Below the pieces are notes generated by a model that was not told where the DNA came from, did no database searches, and saw nothing but the letters and a program-made list of their open reading frames with translations. Both the position numbers and the translations under genes were made by a program. Of a DNA stretch of 64,000 bases, positions 1 through 15,300 are shown piece after piece. Within the stretch, counting starts at the first letter, position 1, and the number at the start of each line of letters is the position of its first letter. Origin of the DNA: Rhyzopertha dominica (Eukaryota > Arthropoda > Insecta > Coleoptera > Bostrichidae); NCBI GenBank assembly GCA_025024175.1, contig QCXZ01000003.1, positions 60,034,023-60,098,022 of the forward strand, in the 5' to 3' direction.

Positions 1-52
1 AGTTCTTGCATAGTTTTTTCAACATACAACATAAACAATTTTAAATTTCAAG

Positions 53-387
53 GTTTGAATCTGTTATGGACATTCTCAAGGAATTCTACGCCCTGCGCTT
101 GAAAATGTACCAGAAACGAAAGGAGTACCTTGAAGGAGCACTAGAGGCTGAAGCGGCCAAATTGAGCAACCAGGCACGTTTCATAATGGAGAAGTGCAGC
201 GGAGAGCTGGTAGTTGAAAACAAGAAGCGTAAGACTATCGTCGATGAACTCCTGAAAAGAGGCTATTCACCAGATCCCTTGCTGGAATGGAAGAAATCGT
301 GTCATGCCGAAGAGGAGGAAGAAGGAGCCGATACACAAGAAGATGAGGAAGAGAGTTCTCAGAAAAAACCTGCACCTGTAGATCCAG
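53..387 (+). CDS. Top2: Top2 exon: end of the catalytic core
   Basis: The exon starts after an AG at 51-52 (weak pyrimidine tract) and ends at a GTGAGT donor. It encodes the coiled region after the DNA gate (DILKEFYALRLKMYQKRKEY) and an acidic, glutamate-rich linker. The homology runs past the ATG at 66 into the preceding codons, so 66 is an internal methionine and not a start. Confidence 0.93.
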
Positions 388-3300
388 GTGAGTTTGGTTG
401 GAAAAGTGTCTTCTTTTTAATTTGGTGAAACGGTAAATTGTGCTGAAAAACATGTTAGGGATATTTCACTATATGCTTGTTTGTTTTTTAAATATTTGAT
501 ACAATTCAAGTTATGTTTTAACACTTCTTATAATAAGGAAGTTAAAATTTTGTACCCATTTAGGTTTGCTGGTCCAGTTTGGTAAGTTTGTCTAAATTAT
601 TTTCCTCGTTTAGGCTAAATAGTGTTTTCTCTCTTGTACTTGATAAAGACAAAATTCTAGTATTGATTCATTTAGGAATATACAGTTTTTCATGTAACGA
701 TTGCAGTTCTGTTTCTGAAGATCTTTTTCGAATTAGAGGAACTGAATATCTCAAACAAGATACTGATATTGTTACAACAAATTCATTTTTTGCTAACCAT
801 TTATTATTACACCAACACACTGCTACGTTAAACAATTTAAATTCGTTGCCCTAGATTACTAGTTTATTAAGTAAATTTAAATCTTATGAAATGAATTATG
901 AAATAATTAACGTTACTGATTACGTAATTAGAACCGATACTGATCTTTTATAGAGTTTTCTACAATTTTTTTTAAATATTGTATTTGATAAAGCAAAGCA
1001 AAATAAATAACCCTTATTTTTCAGTTTTTTCGTATAGTGGTCAACCCATTAATAAATTAACATTAAATTTACAATGCATTCAGAAAGTTTAGAAATTGCA
1101 CCAATACATGACGTCAGCGTGCAAATGAACATAGGTGCCAAAATGAATTTATAATGAAATGATTGTTTAAATTTAAACGTCTGACTTATTAAAAACTGTT
1201 AATGCAATTACTATTTTTTTAAATTTCATTTCATTTTGCATAATTGTTAAATGCAATAATAACATTAAAGTACGGTTGGAAGTATTTTGGCTGGTAAAAA
1301 AAACGAATAAAAGCCAACATCGGCAACATTGCAAGGAATTCTCTCATCAAGACCAAAGACAGGACAACAAGACAACATAACCTTCTATGACATGACCTAA
1401 AAGATTTTCTTGATTGTCATTTTTGCGATAGATTTAGTTGTTTTGTTGTTTTGCCTGCAAATAATTAGTGGAACAGAAATGGTTATTAAAAAGTGTGTTG
1501 TACTGTACTACATAAACAACAAAGGAATGGTGAGGTATTCGCTTTGTTACCGGTTTGCACGCTGAAGTCACTATTTATTTATATTTTTCAATCATTATTT
1601 ATTTTTCCTATAATGAAAAATTGCTGACTTTTTTTCCTTAATTTATTGCATCAATACTTTTTAAATAGTCTTTAGAAGCCAAATTTCGTAAGTAACTGTA
1701 AGTTGTTTGATTCTGTAAAACATCCTATTAATGTACTAAACCTTATCAACGATATTCAGTTCACCAAAACCTTTCCACAAATGTTGGCATTCAAATATTC
1801 ACTATTACAGTAGCATGGACAATTATTAAGAAAAGCGTATAAAGCAATTGATGTGGCACTTTGGTAGTAAGAGTTAAATAATTGAAGTTACTGGCCTTAT
1901 CAGATCCTTGTTGGGTCATTCGTGCACATATCAGCTTACGGGACAGAACTGCAGTAGCGGTTACCTTTGGACCGGTGAATTCTCAATGCTATGCCTAGAA
2001 TCAGACTTTTGATGTCCGGTACTCCGCGCTAGGTTTCTCGCTTGCTTGGAAGAATAAGTAATGATGTTCCACAACGATGTGGGCTCACCAATTGGGCACA
2101 AATTAGCATAAAAATTTCAATGGTGTACTATTAATACCAAAGAAAAACCTGTAAGTACTACTCATCTTAGTAATTATGCTACTATTAAACAGAACATGAA
2201 ATTAATTAAACTTACCCCGAATGTTAGGGGTTTTCTTTTCAAGACAGGTGAAATTATAGGCAGTTGTACTCCTGCCGTGTTGTGGAATAAGATAATTTAT
2301 GGAGGTAATTGTACGAAGGCAATGTTAATTGCTCTACCAAATACTCACATTTTCCATCTGATGTTTTTCGCTTCACATAAAAAGACCGCCTCAAAAACTT
2401 TTGCTTGTATAAAGAGGCATTCATGCTACCTGTCGCTTCATAGTAGCATTATAAAGGCTACATAGTAATTCAATTTAATTGACAGTTATTGAGGTGATAA
2501 AAACACAATAATGTGAACCCTTTACTACAAAAATATCTAAGATTTGTGTGCAGTATAATATAACTGATTTGAAATCTTTGCTTACCTTTTTATTGTAGAA
2601 AAAGCTTTCAAGCAACTGAGTGATGTGAAGAAGTTCGACTACCTGTTGGGTATGTCAATGTGGATGTTAACAGAGGAAAGGAAAAACGAGCTACTCCGTC
2701 AGAAGGATCAGAAACTACACGAACTGGAGACATTAAAAAAGAGGACAAACAAAGACTTATGGAGGGACGATCTAGATGCATTCATAGAAAAACTGGAAGA
2801 AGTTGAAGAAAAAGAAAAGAATTCCGGGAAAGTCAAGGCTGAGGGAAAGAAAGCACAGGTAAACTACATTTTTTGTTAATATTAGTTTGTCAAACTTTAA
2901 CTGAATTGGTTGTTGCATACATGCAGGAAGTTAAAAAGCCTGGGGTAAGTTTGATGGTTTGCTGCTGTTTCTAACATGCTTTTTAATGTTGTATAAAAAA
3001 AAATTAATGACTATATTATGTAATTGTGTTCATTTTAATTGCATTCGTAGAAAGAAACCTTCTATTATATAGTTATGTTTTGCAGCCCAAGAAGAAAATG
3101 CTCCATATTGAAACGATGCCATCGCCTCAAGCAAGAAGAATAGCACCTACGATTAGTGCTGACCTAAAGAAAAAGATACAAACAGCAATAAAATCAAAGG
3201 AAAATAAGAGCAAACATGGAGTTAAGAAAGAAAACATTGCAGAAGAGGTGAGTCTGATTTTTTTTAAGAAAGAAAACATTGCAGAAGAGGTGAGTCTGAT

Positions 3301-6300
3301 TTTTTTTAATATATGAATTTTAATTTAAAACATTTTGAGCTTACAATTGTTCAAATATTCAAAGTATCATAATCTTCTTATATTTTGAACAATGTTTATT
3401 GCCAAAAATGTTAGCTGACCCAAACATTTCCTCATAAACGCAGATAGCATAATTCAAGAATACAATATAAATCTAAATTAACATGAACCTATCCTGATTT
3501 TTTTTTATGTCAAATAGATCTCTTATGCTATATAATGAACAACAGGCCTTTACTATGAATACCATCCGTCATAATTTGTGGCTTCAATAAATGGTTTTTA
3601 ATTATTTAGTATTTCTTAACAGATAAGTTTATGTTCCTGGCAAAATAAGATTTGAAATTCCGATCATTAGTGGACGGATGAAAAGCAGTAAAATCGGTGA
3701 CGATGACTTTGAGAACAAAAGTGTTCTGTCGGGTGCTGCAATGTCAGGATATTTGTCTATAAGAATTAAAACTTTGAAAAACACCTTAAAACAAATGGTA
3801 CCACACAACAGTTTTTTTGTAAATGCTAAGGACGAGAAAAATACAGAGGTTAAAAAAAGTTAACATCATATATAATAACTTCTGCCTGGTCACTTTTAAT
3901 ATAACCTTAAAATTTCTGAGAAAAATGTGCAAAATCGTCATATTTATTGTTTTCCGTTTTTATTTTTCATTTTTACAAAAATAATACAATTTTAATTAAA
4001 CTTGGTGTGCCTGAAGTAATTACAATTTTTTGGATGTATATTCATATTTTCCAGTCCAAATGTCTTGTTTTTTCAGAAAAATTTTACTAGAAAAAATTAT
4101 TGTACAGATTTCTGGTGGTACCCATTTTTTCTCTTTGATATCCGTTTTTATTATAATAAGAAAATCTATACTCACAGTTTTAANAGATGCTCAAAAATGC
4201 AAAAATTAACAAAAAATGATTCTTCTAAGTTCCAACAATGAATTTTTCAAGGATAGAGAATTTGCACAATTTTCAGAAACATGCTAACCTGAAAGGGATT
4301 CAAATTTGAATATACAGGGTCCGCCACTTAAAACTCCCCAGGCTCGTATTTTCTTTGTTTTTTTAGGTACAACCTTAACTTACATGTCAAATTGTAGGTC
4401 TTTTTGAACTCTTTTAAAATAGCATAGTGAGTGTTCAAATTTTTTTTGCAGATTGTGATATTTTGCAAATATTTTTTAACCTTACCCCAGGTAAATATCG
4501 CTTCATAGTTGGATGCCGATTTTTTCTTCTTTAATTTGTATCATTATCATATTTTTACTTTTATTTTTATTTTTATTTTATTTATTTTTTATTTTTTATT
4601 TTTACTCCTTCTAAGTGAAAAACAAGAAAAACTAATTGCCGCAATGCTTTGTTATAGGGCTGTTCACAATATTTTATGTGTTAGTTTAGCAGCTTATTAT
4701 GGTACAAATTATGCCTACATTCCCAATGCTGCACACAAAACCCCAAAATTTTGAGTAACTTTTAAATAGTACGAAGTTCGTTCTAAAGAGAGGCAGGCTA
4801 GAAAACGAAACCCTGCGATGAGGCTAGTTTGGTTTTCTATATTGCGCACTAGCCTCGTCACAGGGTTTCGTTTGCTAGCCTCTCTCTCTTTACAACGAAC
4901 TTTATACATACTTGATTTATTTAAAATTTACTTAAAATTTTGGGTTTTTTTGTGCAGCGATGGCACAATTTGTACCGTAATAAGCTACTAAACTAACATG
5001 GCGGCAACTAGTTTTTCTTGTTTTTCATTAAGAAGGAGTAAAAATTACGCATACATGATAATGACACAAATTGAAGAAGACAAAAGTCCGCATTCAACTA
5101 TGAAGCAATATTTATTATACGGGGTAAGGTTAAAAAATATTTGCAAAAATTAACTTTAAATACAAAATATGATAATCTGCAAAAAAAAAATTTGGACACC
5201 CACTAATCTATCTTTAAAGAGTTTAAAAAGACATACAATTTGACATATAAATTAAAGTTGTACCTAAAAAAAGAAAGAAAATATAAGCCTGGGAAGTTTT
5301 AGGTGATGGATCCTGTATAAATCAGAAAAAAATAAATCAGTCCTTAAGTAAGCTCAAAATATGAATTAGAAATATACACCTCTAAAATGGACTCTGACGT
5401 CAAGTTGGTTCAAGCCAGACACTAACTTTTTAAAGGTATAATCTTTCATTTTATCTTTCTTTCAGTGGTCAAAATTGTAGTCTCATCAACCCATCACAAT
5501 TGTCTTGTCTGGTAATAGGCTTAAAAGATCATTGATATACAGTACAAAAAGACTCCTGTTGTTATATTAAAAATTGACGTTAACTCGCAAGAATATGATT
5601 TTTATGCCTTCACACTTTCCCTCCCCCTACCACTGCTCAAGCTTTTTTGTTTTTTCTTTTATTATACTCCCCTTTATCTTTTCTACCTATAGATTTTTGG
5701 ATAAAACTTTTTTACCTAAATACAATTTTTTGCTTATGTCTATAAACCATATACATATTAACCCATATAACCGATAACTATCTATCCCTGCAATGTATTT
5801 CGAGCGAAGCCAAGCACTCAGGGAGAGAACAATAGATTTGTTAATGAATAGTAGAGTTTTTTGGAAGTTATTAAATAATAATAATAAAACACTTGTTATA
5901 TTATCCTACTTCCAATTTTTATTTATGGCAAAGCCAAATACCAGCATTTCAACCGCCAAGCGGTCTTCTTCAGTGGCTTAACAAGTATACCTAAATTAAA
6001 ACACGAAAAGACATTTTGACATATGGTAAACATTGATATACAGTTGCGTGGTGTGGGAAAAGAATTTGTTTAAATCACATTTCTGACTTTACTATTGCTA
6101 CAAGTGGATTATTTAAGAGTGTGAGATCCGTATTTAACAGTTGGCTAGAATTGTGTTTGATGTAAATGACCTCTAAGGGGTTCAAGTTGGAGTGTGTTGA
6201 CGTTTTTATGTTCTTCACGTTGGCTATATTAAATTTGTGACCTGTTTCGATATTATGTAGTGCTAGTGCAGATTTTTCTTCATTTCTATTGTTTACGTGG

Positions 6301-9300
6301 TACATATGTTCTTTGAATCTAATATTTGGATTAAGTTTTGTTTGGCCAATGTACTTTTTTGGGCAGTTACAGCATTTAATTTCATAAATTCCGGATTTGT
6401 TTAAAGGGTCTTCTTTATCAAGGGTGTTGCCTAATAAGTTTCTTAATGTGTAGTTGTTCCCAAAAGCAAGATTAATATTAAATTTAGAAAATAAATTTTG
6501 AAATTTATGTTCTATTGTGATAATATTACTTAGTCATAATTTATTTTTTGTATCCGTTTGAGTTGGCTAAATTATAAATATATGATAGTTCATTTTTGTA
6601 AATTTCTGTAGATAATGGAGCATTTAGTAATCTATGTATTAAACTGTTAAAGACAGACATTTTATACTTGAATGGTGTACAAGAACTGTTTTTGATGTAA
6701 TTATCTGTATGTGTCGGTTTTCCGTAAATATCAAACGTGATTCCATACTTCTTTCTTGATATTTTTAAATCTAGAAGTGGCNATTGGGAATCCTTTTCTA
6801 GTTCAAAATAATTTAGTTATATTTGTTAAGTCACAGAAGAAGGCCGCTTGGCGGTTGAAATGCTGGCATTTGGCTTTGCCAAAAATAAAAATTGGAAGTA
6901 GGATAAAAACAAGTGTTTTATTATTAATATTTAATAGATTTGTTGTCTCTAGCATCCGGATAAATATATAAAGCGCATTCGTAAAGCTTGGCGCTGCAAT
7001 TTAAATTAACACTTAAAGCGATAAATGTACTGGAATGCACTAAATTCACGAACTGAATATATCCACAACCAAGCAATAACATCAACAAACAATACGAGAT
7101 TCACATGACAAACCGGTGGAAAACCACATGTACTCTTTTCGCGGTTAAGAAAATTCGACGGTTGACAACAAATGACACTGCTGTTCTAAGAAGATGATAG
7201 CAAAAAAATAGACACAAAGAAAGTCGGCTTCTCTTTGCAGCGGAAATTATCGGTATATGACTTAATATGTATATGCTACAAATACGTATTCCTTCAGGGA
7301 GAAAAGGACGAATTTGACAGCATGATACAGAGCAGGAAGACCTTGGCAGATAAACTGGGCACGCCCGAAGACGTAGAAAAGAAGACGAAGGGCAAAACAT
7401 TCAAACAGACCAAACNCAATTTCAAGTCCAGGGCGTTGGCGTCCCAGAACGGCTCTCCAAAGAAACGGGGCAGGAGGAAGTTGTCTTCCGAAGAGAGTGA
7501 TGTCAGTTTCAACAGCAGATCAGATCTAGAGCGGGATGTTGATACGTCTGTTGTCAAGGAGCGTAGTACTGCGCGGCGGGCGGCTGTTAAGCCCATGCGT
7601 TACAACTTCTCCGATGACGAAGAAGACAATGACTCGTCGGAAGGCGAACCCGAGCTTTACGACAACAGCGCCGTCAAAGATGACGGGTTTGCCAAACAGG
7701 ACAAGATAGAATTGAGCTCGGAAAGTGAGAGTGAGAAGCCTGTTAATAGGACGGCAACTTCCGAGGATATGTTCGATACACTCGTAGGTGAGTACGAAAG
7801 TAGTTAGTAACAATTTCTTTCACAAGCAGTGGAGAAATTTGTCGTTGTTTTATAGCGGCAGTGAAACAGCGATCCTTTTGAAAATTTATTAACTAATGTT
7901 GTACGATTATTTATTTTTGATAGTCTAACATTAGTAAGTAGATTTAACTTTTGGCTCAATTTTTTACCAATTTCACAAAAATAATCAATCATAAAACTTG
8001 CTTTGTCTAAGTTCTTCTATTTTAATATTACTGTCATAAATAATTATAAATGTATTATTATAAATAATCTATATCATTTCTATTCTTCTTTTTGTGTAAT
8101 TTTTCATTAATATAGTTCCATAACTTTAGAATTTTTGCTAAATTTGTTTAGGAGGATAAAAATATTTGCAGTAATACTGGTAAGTTCTAAAGCTAATGCG
8201 AAGAGAAGATAATTAAGTAGGCTGTATTGGAAACTTAAGAAATTACTGGACTTAAGAAAAAACTAAGTGAAAAATTTAAACCTTAAAAATGTTAGCATTT
8301 AAGTGTAAATAATAATGTGTAGAACATCAATCTCACATCAGAGATGAATCCCACTAGAGTTAGTGAAATTAATGGTAAATAATGACACATATTTTAGAAA
8401 TAACTAGCATTAGACAATGTTTTTGGCAGCTGTTTAGGTAAATGTGATGGGTGGAAACAAAATGGGGTTGTAGACCATATTTTTTTATTGCAGAATATGA
8501 ATCTACATAAAAAATAATAGACCCCAGTATATTCATTTTTTTCCAAATCGCTTAGATAGACGTAAAAAAATGGTAAAGTTTAAATATTTGAATGTGTAAA
8601 GGTCATTTAATTTCATAATGTTCTTTTTTTCTAAGCTCTTTTATTGACAGTCTTTTAGGTGATTAAGTTTCACTAACGATGCATTTTTCCAAATATATTT
8701 TTGTAATGCTAAAACGCTAATTCGGCGGTTTTATTCAAAATAAGTTTATCCGATTGCTGCATCCGGTTCTACATCTAAAATATCTTCACCTTGGTTTCTT
8801 GCGCCTGAATGTGGCCTTCTTTTACCTGTCAGGTATCAGTACACTAGTTGAACTGAGGGGCTGAGTGAACGCTGAAAAGCGGGGACGTAGTAAATTAAAT
8901 TTCGGTAAAGTTCCAACTGCATGAAGCAGGATTTAATATTTTACTACAAATTGTTGTCGTCGACATTTTGGTATTTCATTTCATAGGTGAGATTTAGTAA
9001 TATTTCGGGACCCTTAATCTTCGTCGATAATAACAAACAGCTGACGCTGGATTCGCCCAATTCACTACAGCAGCCATATTTCCTGACTTAACAATCTTCA
9101 GTTTAATCAATCCGAGTGTGAAAAGCCCGCCTCCATATAGGGTAAGTGTCGAACCTAGGAATTTCTTTATATCTAACTATCCATTCGTTAGGCTTTCTTT
9201 TTTCTACTTACCTGGCAAAGAAAACCAAAGAGAAAACAGAGCGAGGTCAACTGGACTTTCGTAACGCCTTGTGGAAAATTCAGTGTTTTCCGGGATTGGT

Positions 9301-12300
9301 TTGGTTGAGTATCCAATCTGAGACGAAGCAGCGGCGATAGATCTGAGTCTGGCTCGACTTACGTAACCATCCAGTGTACATTGAGCTCTGCCCTGAAGGA
9401 TGTAGTATCTGTCTCTATCTTGGCCCTAGGCTGAGTTCAAAATTTTCGTTGAATCGTCTTACTTGCCTCACATCGTTCATTTGAAGTGATCGCTAAGACT
9501 TTTGTGTGTATTGCTATTTTGTATTAACTGCCATAGTGGAGATCACGCCGAATTGAGAATTCATTTCGTGTTTTGTAGCATTGCGTACTTACATTTTAAG
9601 ATAATATGTACCTTTCAGTTACCGGTCAAGTTATTTGTAAAAGAATATCGATTGATTCATTACTTACCTGATTATTTTTTATTTCCTAATTATCCCCTGT
9701 AACGTAGTTTTCTTGTATAGTTTATATTGCATTTGACATATATTTTTGTGGTGTTGGTACTAATTGATAACACTTTAACTTTATTTCGAAGCATTGTGCT
9801 ATTGGTTTTGAAATGATTGTAAATATGAATGCGCACTCATATGTTTGGAAACTGCAGTAAACACTGGAATTCACTTGGTTTAGTACATCCGGCTTTATAT
9901 CTATTAAATTTAAATTCTAAAAATTCATCAAAATTTAATTTCAATCAAGGTGTGTTACTAATTTTACTTCTGTAATAAACGCTTAGTAACAGTTTTCTTT
10001 GTTATTTTCGCAAACCTACTGTCACTGTTATTTTGATAATTTTTTGTCAGTGATTTATCGAATAACTTTGTTGGGTTTAAAATTATCTGGCGCCTTGGCT
10101 CTCTTTTTAATTTTGAAATTAGCTGTGACGTTTGAACCCAGCCCACTCCTACAGCTAATCGTGGTATTTGCCCATTGCGTGAGGGGTGTACACCTGTATA
10201 ATTATTTTGCAGTTCAGTAATAATTTTTGTTTCCTTTTTTTTGTTTTTATAATACTTACGTTTTTGTAATACGTGATAAATGTGTGACGTAGGTTGACCC
10301 TGCCGCTTGTGATTGGCAGCAGCTGTTGTTGCCAGGCCACAATAATTTTCAGCGTTCCAGTTGCCTATGCGTGTTTTTCGCTGTCAACTGCCGACAAACG
10401 GATAAAGAACGTCATTCATAACCTCAGTAATCCTCGTGTGTTTTTTGCTTTTGTTTATCGATCACGATTATATTGTTCAAAACGTGGACGAAATGGCTAC
10501 TGAAAAGAAATGTTTTGTGCTCTACCACTAAGCGTTTGACTAGTATTCAGAAGACCTGAGTTCAAATCTCGGTCAAGGCCAGTACTTTTTCATTTCATCT
10601 TATGCCTGCAAATCCCAAGAAAATATCACATATGCTCATTTATAATGAATTCAGGCTGTAATTAATTATTTATATATATATATATATATATATTGGTGCA
10701 TGGTACGTTGTCACCTCAAAAACAGATACTGGCTGATCGTTGTAACCTCATATATAACGTCAATTCCTCCGATTTCGGAGGTGACAACGTTTTGCCTTAA
10801 AAATTGCGCGTATGCACTCAGCAGGACGTAAAACGTCTAAATACGAAATTTGTCGAGGAAGTCACTAGGCAGTACCCGTACTTGGATTTATACAGAATTG
10901 TTCTAGGAAGTACCACAGCACTACCGTCGATTTTCTGCGTTAAGTCTACAATACACAGTGTCCTCCGTTAACTGCAGCGCACGTAATTACCTCCATATTA
11001 TTGGCAACGCTGTAATCGCTTACAGCATTTAATTTTATAAACTCCTGCAAATGTTTTAGGTGAATGTGTACGAAGTTCACGACGCGGGAGTTTTAAATCG
11101 ATATTATTCCGATTTCGTTGCGTTGTGTTGAATCTAATAAGAGCAACTCTTACCAAAGAATAATTTTCATTGAAACTGTAGTAGAATTTTACAATGGACA
11201 CTGTAAAAATATTTATTAAAAAGATCTATATACCTACACCGTATGTTTTCTATTTCTATTGTTTTATAGGTAATTTCTGTTTCTTGGACTAGTTCAGGAT
11301 ACAAATAATTAGATCAATCTTTTAACGATTCAGTGTTTNGAATGCGCTGTTTATAGTATAGGGTGTCTCTGAAATACATATACGACATTTTAGCACGTTT
11401 CCGACATAAAAATTAAGCGATTTAACTAGACCTAATTTGGTCCAAAAATGCTTGTTTAAAAGTCAGCAAACAAACGGTTTTTACGATTTGCATTAATTTG
11501 CTATGACAGCTTTAATTAATACGCTCATTTTTCACTATTTTTTATTTATAGTTGTCAGTGGTGTTCGTCTAATGAAAAAGCGGAAACATATTTATAAAAA
11601 GGCTCAGGATTTTCAATTTCAAAACTATTTTTCTCTTGGAAAATTTTATGTAAAGGAAATGTAATTTTTATCTCTATTAATAATATCTAATGGTCAAATG
11701 TGACTTGATTTTGACAGTTCTGCTTGTTTACTGTTACAGCCATGATTACAGGCACTTTTGTTCTATTCGAATAATGATAATAAATAAGCAGTGAACTATT
11801 TATAAAAGCGCTCTAATTTATAAAGCGGTTTTTTGACATGTTTAAAATATTTTTTATAAAGAAGTCTGTTCTTTTGTAAAACTTTTCTATCTCCGTAAAC
11901 TTTTATCTATCATAATTTTGACAAAAAAATATTTTATATTTTTGTTGGTCAAGTAATAAAATTTTTATTGCTATTAAAAATGTCTGACGATCAAATTTGC
12001 CATGCATTTAACAGTTCTGCTTGTAAATTATCACTGTCCGATCAAAACTAAAGCTATCACTAATGATAAACAAACAAAATTGCCAAATGCAAGGCATGTT
12101 TAATGATTAGATATTATTAATAACTACAAAAATCACATTGCCTGTCTAACATAAATATTGTTCTCTGGATAAACTAAGAGAGATATAAAAATTTCCTAAG
12201 AAACAAAAAAAATATATATATAATAGAACAGGCTGTATCACAATTCTTCTTTTTTCACAAATTTGTATTTGACTTGGTAACCTTGGATTTTAAATGTGTA

Positions 12301-15300
12301 AGCATAGTTTCAAAAAACTATTGCAAAACAGGGGTAACTACTGTAGTCATTATATCAGCTATTGAAAAATGTTTTAATGTCTTTTCACATTTTTTTGTGT
12401 TGAATAAAATAGCACAATTATTTTTTTCTTTCATAAATGGTTTTTGGAATACGATATACATACATACAACCATGCTGCATTTGTTGATAGCTAAAGTTAG
12501 GTACAATTTAATGAGGTAAAAATATTAAAATATATAAAAAGTCTCGTGTATCATTTCTCAAAAATCGTGAATGTGAAAAAACATTTAATTATGCCATTTT
12601 ATTCTACACGAAGTATTAGTGAAAAACATTTTTAGATAGGTAGTACAATAACCGAGTAACGAACGACAATATTGCCCATTGAACTGAGATCACGGCACCT
12701 AAACAAGTTTTTTTTTCTATCTCGTACCTTTAGTCTGTACCCTGCAATCCCAACGACAATGGTTCACTCTGTACATAGTGATGGCTAAAAATATGTCTGT
12801 CTATCTAGGAAAAGATCCATTCTACAAATATAGCATTTATCGCATAGTTGGTTACAGTGAATCACTGTAGTAGTGGTACTACATTATACTGTTATTTTAC
12901 GTCCTTTAATCAGTGTAAAGTTGAACATAACATATAATTGAGTGTGCAGTCTTTAAAAATCAACATTTACAGAGCACATGAAAATAGGACATCTTGTATT
13001 TTTGTATTACGGTGGGTTTAAATAATAAAATTAGATAATTTTAAAAAATCTAAACACTAAAACCTTAGAGCACTTAAGTGTGTGGCCTTTAATTAAAGTA
13101 AACACGAAAAATGATTATTTAATTTCTGCTAAGCTNGCATATTCTACGAATGAAGATGACTAACCCTTCCGCCAAATCTCAAATTTTGTTAATGTAAGGT
13201 ACTTTTGCTTCTAAAATAAATTAGCTGAAGAAGTCATGTCAACATTATTTATGCAATGTATGTAGAAGTTGTAACAGTATAAATTTGAATTCTATACTTA
13301 AGCAAAATAATTTTCCTTAGTCATCATTATTGGTATTTCTAAAATTCAAAGTAGAATAGAATTGTAGATTTAATTCGGCATTAAATAATAAATACTGAAC
13401 CTGCCATTTTAAGCATGCATTTGCATAATCTGCGTCTCAAAATTTGGTTTTCATCATGTCTCGACGAACTATTACAAATAATTCAGTGTTAATTTAATAA
13501 AGCACTAAATCATTTATGATAAATAGAAAACTACGTGATCATTTCAAACTTGTTTATATAATCATGTGTGTATTTAATTGTATTACCTAGTTTAAAATTA
13601 AAAAGCTTATAGTAGTTTGTACAAAAAAAAGTATATTTGCTAGCAGATTTCCAAAAAATGTATTNTTATGACAAAAATTGACTTGAAGTGTTGATATGCC
13701 AANATTTGCCTGACAAGAAAAGTGAGTTCTACATTTGCGTCCTAAACATATTTCACACACCTTACAACCACTGTTAAGATTTCGTTTTCCATATTTTTTA
13801 ATAACTTTTGGGAATATTAGGATACTTCAATGGTATTCCGAGATTCTTTAGACTTAAACCAACAAATTCAGATAGTTTGACAGATGCATGTGGCTCCACT
13901 TTGATACTTCACCATGTTAACTTTTCTTTCTCTCTCTGAATATGTTTTTGGACAACAATCGTATATTGTTTTCCACTTGTACTGTAAATTTTATGCGGTG
14001 GGGAGGGGTTTTCCCAAAAACAACCGACAACGTCTTAGATCAGACTCGGTAGATAGTTTTAGATCAACTGGGCTCAAATTATCTACGTCCAAAAATATAC
14101 CTCTACAGTATAGCAGCATTTCAAAAGTGATCATCCTCAAGTAGATTTTTTGTTCAGTAACTTAGGTTTATATTGTACCAACGTGGTACCGTTAATTGTT
14201 AAGGTATGAAAGTTCATTTTGTGACACCTGCTGTTTTGCCGTTCTTTTTCTAACAGAAATTTATGTACTCACTTCACTAACTACTATAAAACATGCATAA
14301 CAAGTTAAGACGTGCGTAACTTTTTACTGATGAAAATTTGTATGTCGCACGATTTTCTCAGAACATTATAAAATCCTTATGACGAAACTAGACTTTTCTT
14401 CAGTTTTTTACATATACTCGCATTTTGTTTCTGCTTCAAACCTTAAAGTAACTATTAACTATACTTACGCGATGTTTGACGTTATGTTTGCTAAACCTGG
14501 AATAACACCATAAAATATGTTACATCACGAATCTGGAAGAATACTGAATAGGCTGAAAAGAAAAATTTCAGAATGAATCCTTTCACAAAAAAATATGTTA
14601 GGGATGAATAAAAGAAAACTTTATCTTGTATGAGCATATATAGAAAAATACTCTTGTAATTTATGAAGGTAATTAATATTGTATCGAACTTTTGAATATT
14701 AGCCAGCTACTCTCTTAACTGAGCTACAAAGACCTATTTTTAAAAAAAATGTTGCCTTTTCAATACAGAATTATATTTAATAGAACAATACTTTTTTGCT
14801 TTAGTTTTAATCTGGTTGAAAACAGAAAAACCTCTAAACAAATAGCAGTAACCAAAATGTAATCATGCATTAAAGTTTAAAATGTGTGAGCGTAGTATTT
14901 AAAAATCCACTGTAAAACGCTATTAACTGCAGCAGTATAGTGGCTCGCTTTGCTATGCTTTGCCGTTAACGCATCCTTTTTTGTAACAAATTGTACAATA
15001 CCGCCATAGTGGCCCATTTTGGCATAGATTGATAGAGTTAATCAAAAATTCTAAGTAGATCAATAATGAAACAAAATACCGGGTATTTCAATGTAAAATA
15101 ACAAAGCTAACGTCTACTTTCTATATAACTGAAATTGAAGAATTTTTTTCTAAATCTTTTAATAACTATTAACAATATATTAGTACATACAACAAGAACA
15201 GTATTTAATATCGGAAACAAATACATTATCAAATTGAGAAAATGAAGTTATCAATGCTTATATTCTTCAACATTAAAACTGTCTTACCTTTGTAATGCTT

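Larger units (their letters stand above)
5842..6945 (-). mobile_element. Penelope-like element remnant with inverted terminal repeats
   Basis: The ends share an inverted repeat of about 100-150 bp (CCTACTTCCAATTTTTAT and its complement), each with a hammerhead-like motif. The interior on the - strand encodes the C-terminal part of a Penelope reverse transcriptase and a GIY-YIG endonuclease. Inverted or direct pseudo-LTRs with hammerhead motifs are a known PLE feature. It sits in a Top2 intron, antisense to the gene. Confidence 0.85.
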
